NCBI GenBank assembly: GCA_900543275.1
Contig: UQQL01000013.1
Span: 1 to 33,723, forward strand
Origin: an uncultured Collinsella sp.
GTDB lineage: Bacteria > Actinomycetota > Coriobacteriia > Coriobacteriales > Coriobacteriaceae
DNA length: 33,723 nucleotides
Reading direction: 5' to 3'
A program made the position numbers and the translations under genes. The notes beneath the pieces were generated by a model. The model was given only the letters and a program-made list of their open reading frames with translations. It had not been told where the DNA came from and ran no database searches. Positions 31,766 through 33,723 of this stretch are shown here, piece by piece. How positions within the stretch are numbered: the stretch's first letter is position 1; every line of letters begins with the position of its first letter.

Positions 31766-33223
31766 TTACATCAGGCCAAAGAGATGGAACCAGGCGGCCT
31801 CGACCAGCACGACGATAAAGACGACCGCGGTGAGGGGAATGCCCATGCGCATGGCCTCTTTGGAGGTGTAGCCGCCGGCGTCCTTGCCCTCGCCGATAAG
31901 GATCGGCAGGTTATGGAACGGCAGGATGTAGTGGATGTTGATGGACGTGAAGACGATGAGCGCCACGGCGAGCGGGCTCACGCTGGAGCCGGCCGCGAAG
32001 CTGATGAACGCCGGCACGCACACGCCGAGCACGGCCATGACCGAACCCATGAACATGTGGATGATCATGGAGAGTGCGGCGACAAGCAGGACGAACAGGA
32101 AGATGTTCTCGGGCACGGAGCTGGGAAGCACGACATCGGCGATCCAGGCGTTCATGCCGGTGGCACCGCCCACGGAACCCACGGCCATAGCAGCCGTCAG
32201 GAACATGAGGGACTTGATGTCGACGGCGTTCCAGCTGGCGGGGGTGAGGACCTCGCCGATGATGGGCATGGCGAGCGCGACGCCGATGGCAAGTGTCACC
32301 CAGCCGATGTAATCGCCCGAGACGGTGAGCCACAGCGCGATTGCGATGACAAGCCACACGATGGTGCGGATCTCTTTGACGGAGAGCTTGCCGAGCGCGG
32401 CCTGCTTGGCCACGATCTGCTCGCGATCGTAGACGAGCTCCTTGCTGGGCTTAAAGAGGAAGAGGCCCAAGAACAGGGTGCACAGCAGCGCGACCAGCAT
32501 AGGCACGCTCATGTACAGGAACCAGTCGACGAAGGACGGGCTCATGCCGCCGGCCTCGGCGCTGTACTGCGCGACGAGCGGGTTGAGTGTGGAGTCGCCC
32601 GTCAGGAAGAACATGGAGCCCGGGGCAGCAGCGGCAAACACGAGGAAGCCGAGCTTACCCTTGTCGTCGTCACCGTAGCCGGCGGACTCGGCGATGACCG
32701 AGACGACGGCGAGGATGAGGAAGGCGCGGGGGAACGGATGCGGGATCAGCAGCGACAGCACAAAGGTGAGCGCGAAGATTGAGATGATGAGCGACTTGGC
32801 ATCGCGCACGAACTTGAGCATAAACGCATAGGCGATGCGCTCGCCCAGGCCCGACTCCTTGACCGCGCTGGCGATGAGGTAGGCGCCGATGACGAGCCAC
32901 ATGGTGGCTTTGGTCCACGAGCTAAACGTGGAGGCGACCGTCGCCGAGATGCTCGCGGCACCCGTGTCGTCCACGCACACCTTGAACAGAACGAGCAGCG
33001 CGCAATAGAGCAGGCCCACAAAGCCCGGCTGTGCCACGCCACACGCCCAGAACACCACCGTGGCGAGCGTCAACGCCAGACAGGTCTGACCGCCGACCGT
33101 AAGCTCGACCGTCGAGCTCAGCTCCGCCAAAGGAAGAAACTTCACCAGCAAAAAGACAACGATACCCAGCACAAAGCCAATTTCGCGCTTGGTGATCTTA
33201 AACGCCTTCTTTTCCGCTTCCAT
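31766..33223 (-). CDS. DASS (SLC13)-family anion transporter
   Basis: A 485-aa membrane protein with about 11-12 helices, of the divalent-anion:sodium symporter type. Visible features are GYLIPHPF-like SLLIPHPFPRAFLIL, the STLNPLVAQYS segment, FLTAAMAVGSVGGATG and FHNLPILIGEG, which match the repeated-half layout of this group. As the first gene before ubiD-ubiX, it most likely imports the acid that UbiD decarboxylates. Other roles such as citrate or tartrate uptake are possible. The ATG at 33223 has a strong AGGTGGGGAG just upstream. Confidence 0.85.
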   Translation of the reverse strand: MEAEKKAFKITKREIGFVLGIVVFLLVKFLPLAELSSTVELTVGGQTCLALTLATVVFWACGVAQPGFVGLLYCALLVLFKVCVDDTGAASISATVASTFSSWTKATMWLVIGAYLIASAVKESGLGERIAYAFMLKFVRDAKSLIISIFALTFVLSLLIPHPFPRAFLILAVVSVIAESAGYGDDDKGKLGFLVFAAAAPGSMFFLTGDSTLNPLVAQYSAEAGGMSPSFVDWFLYMSVPMLVALLCTLFLGLFLFKPSKELVYDREQIVAKQAALGKLSVKEIRTIVWLVIAIALWLTVSGDYIGWVTLAIGVALAMPIIGEVLTPASWNAVDIKSLMFLTAAMAVGSVGGATGMNAWIADVVLPSSVPENIFLFVLLVAALSMIIHMFMGSVMAVLGVCVPAFISFAAGSSVSPLAVALIVFTSINIHYILPFHNLPILIGEGKDAGGYTSKEAMRMGIPLTAVVFIVVLVEAAWFHLFGLM

Positions 33224-33276
33224 CTCCCCACCTTTCTTGTTGGGGGCGCTCCGGATTCACGGCCACGCTGCCGCTT

Positions 33277-33307
33277 AAAAAGGGGCGCCCGTTATCGGAC
33301 ACCCCTT
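33277..33307 (-). terminator. Intrinsic terminator between the idi-like gene and the transporter
   Basis: AAGGGG (33280-33285) pairs with CCCCTT (33302-33307), with CCG/CGG inside. On the minus strand the stem runs into a T run (33281-33277). It would end the idi-like transcript before the transporter gene. Confidence 0.75.
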
Positions 33308-33374
33308 ACGCTGCGCTGTGTTGTGGGAATACAGTCAAGCGGGATTTTTGGATGAGAAGCGATCCTCTGGGCAA

Positions 33375-33439
33375 AAACCGTCACAACATTCGACGCTTTT
33401 CCTCGATTTCGAGATTTTCATCGAATGTTGTGACGGTTT
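33375..33439. repeat. Perfect 19-bp inverted repeat
   Basis: AAACCGTCACAACATTCGA (33375-33393) and its exact reverse complement (33421-33439), around 27 bases that contain CTCGA/TCGAG. A long, perfect hairpin next to a decayed family-2 palindrome and just downstream of the idi-like gene. Confidence 0.8.
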
Positions 33440-33442
33440 GGA

Positions 33443-33470
33443 TGTGCCAAAGGGACTGTCTTTTTTCACA
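33443..33470. repeat. Family-2 palindrome (decayed) across the idi-like stop codon
   Basis: TGTGCCAAAGGGAC (33443-33456) and, after one base, GTCTTTTTTCACA (33458-33470), with several mismatches to the perfect copy. The idi-like stop codon (33468-33466) falls inside it. Confidence 0.65.
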
Positions 33471-33699
33471 TTGCGAGGGCAGCACGAATGGATGGGTCGC
33501 TGAGGGCCTCGCGGAGCCAGGGGGCCAGCTGCTCGGGGTGACCCTGCAGGTAGCCTTTGAGCTCGGACGGAGCCACGCGGCGCACTTCCGAGATCTCCTC
33601 TTGGTTGATATGCAGCTCGCCCGGCTCAACATGGGCTGCGAACACCTCGCACCATTCGCACTCGCAGCGGCCGTCGCCATGGTCCTCGCGGTACACCAC
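33466..33699 (-). CDS. idi: NUDIX hydrolase, isopentenyl-diphosphate isomerase-like (3' part only)
   Basis: The last 77 residues of a NUDIX protein, cut by the contig end. The fragment (EWCEVFAAHVEPG, then INQEEISEVRRVAPSELKGYL and EQLAPWLREAL) resembles the C-terminal part of type 1 isopentenyl-diphosphate isomerase, which interconverts IPP and DMAPP. The catalytic NUDIX box would lie in the missing part, so activity cannot be judged. Residues encoded before 33699 on the minus strand come from the adapter, not the organism. Another NUDIX hydrolase is possible. Confidence 0.7.
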   Translation of the reverse strand: MVYREDHGDGRCECEWCEVFAAHVEPGELHINQEEISEVRRVAPSELKGYLQGHPEQLAPWLREALSDPSIRAALAM

Positions 33700-33723
33700 C
33701 TGTCTCTTATACACATCTGACGC
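33700..33723 (+). other. Nextera sequencing adapter at the contig end
   Basis: CTGTCTCTTATACACATCT (33700-33718) is the 19-bp Tn5 mosaic end used in Nextera libraries, and GACGC continues into the read-1 adapter. It is not genomic. Open frames running into it begin with artificial peptides such as MYKRQ and MCIRD. Confidence 0.98.

Overview
The window is a GC-rich chromosomal segment most likely from a Coriobacteriia-type actinobacterium, with a Collinsella-like gut organism as best guess. This rests on codon bias, the backbone gene order and protein flavour, not on a marker gene. The right end runs into an Illumina Nextera adapter (33700-33723), so this is a contig from a Nextera library and its last gene is cut. 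Almost every gene lies on the minus strand; pepT is the only confident plus-strand gene.

Reading along the minus strand (right to left), the layout is as follows. (1) The 3' end of an idi-like NUDIX gene. (2) A probable aromatic-acid decarboxylation cassette: DASS-type transporter, UbiD-family decarboxylase and UbiX prenyl-FMN synthase. (3) A MerR-family regulator, an acidic membrane protein of unknown function and an aldose 1-epimerase-like protein. (4) A polar amino-acid ABC transporter (Tat-type lipoprotein, permease, ATPase) followed by an M20 metallopeptidase. (5) A conserved backbone: prfA, prmC, hicAB, tsaC, glpK, upp, the complete F1Fo ATP synthase operon atpIBEFHAGDC, murA and an LCP cell-wall ligase. 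It resembles the Firmicutes order prfA-prmC-tsaC...upp-atp...murA, with hicAB and glpK as insertions. (6) pepT, divergent from a DtxR/MntR-type regulator that is followed by a homocysteine S-methyltransferase, and then a phosphohexomutase.

The most interesting signal is non-coding. Four copies of a structured repeat of about 150-180 bp (about 4585-4739, 20109-20280, 26177-26354, 29980-30134) each begin at, or one base after, the stop codon of an unrelated gene (lcp, prfA, the aldose epimerase gene, ubiD). All four have the same orientation relative to that gene. Each has a short hairpin touching the stop codon, a conserved linker, and then a very long hairpin. Sequence differences between copies are compensated on the opposite arm. 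Two copies lie inside predicted operons (prfA/prmC and ubiD/ubiX). I recognise no named family.

A second palindromic repeat family (core ACAAAGGGAC and its complement) sits at or across the stop codons of the M20 peptidase, merR and idi genes, and in two of them it supplies the stop codon. Other points of interest are a long acidic insertion in PrmC, a Gln where RF1 normally has His in the codon-reading loop, a palindromic operator over the hicAB promoter, a perfect dyad upstream of the DtxR-type gene, and a structured stretch at 1-140.
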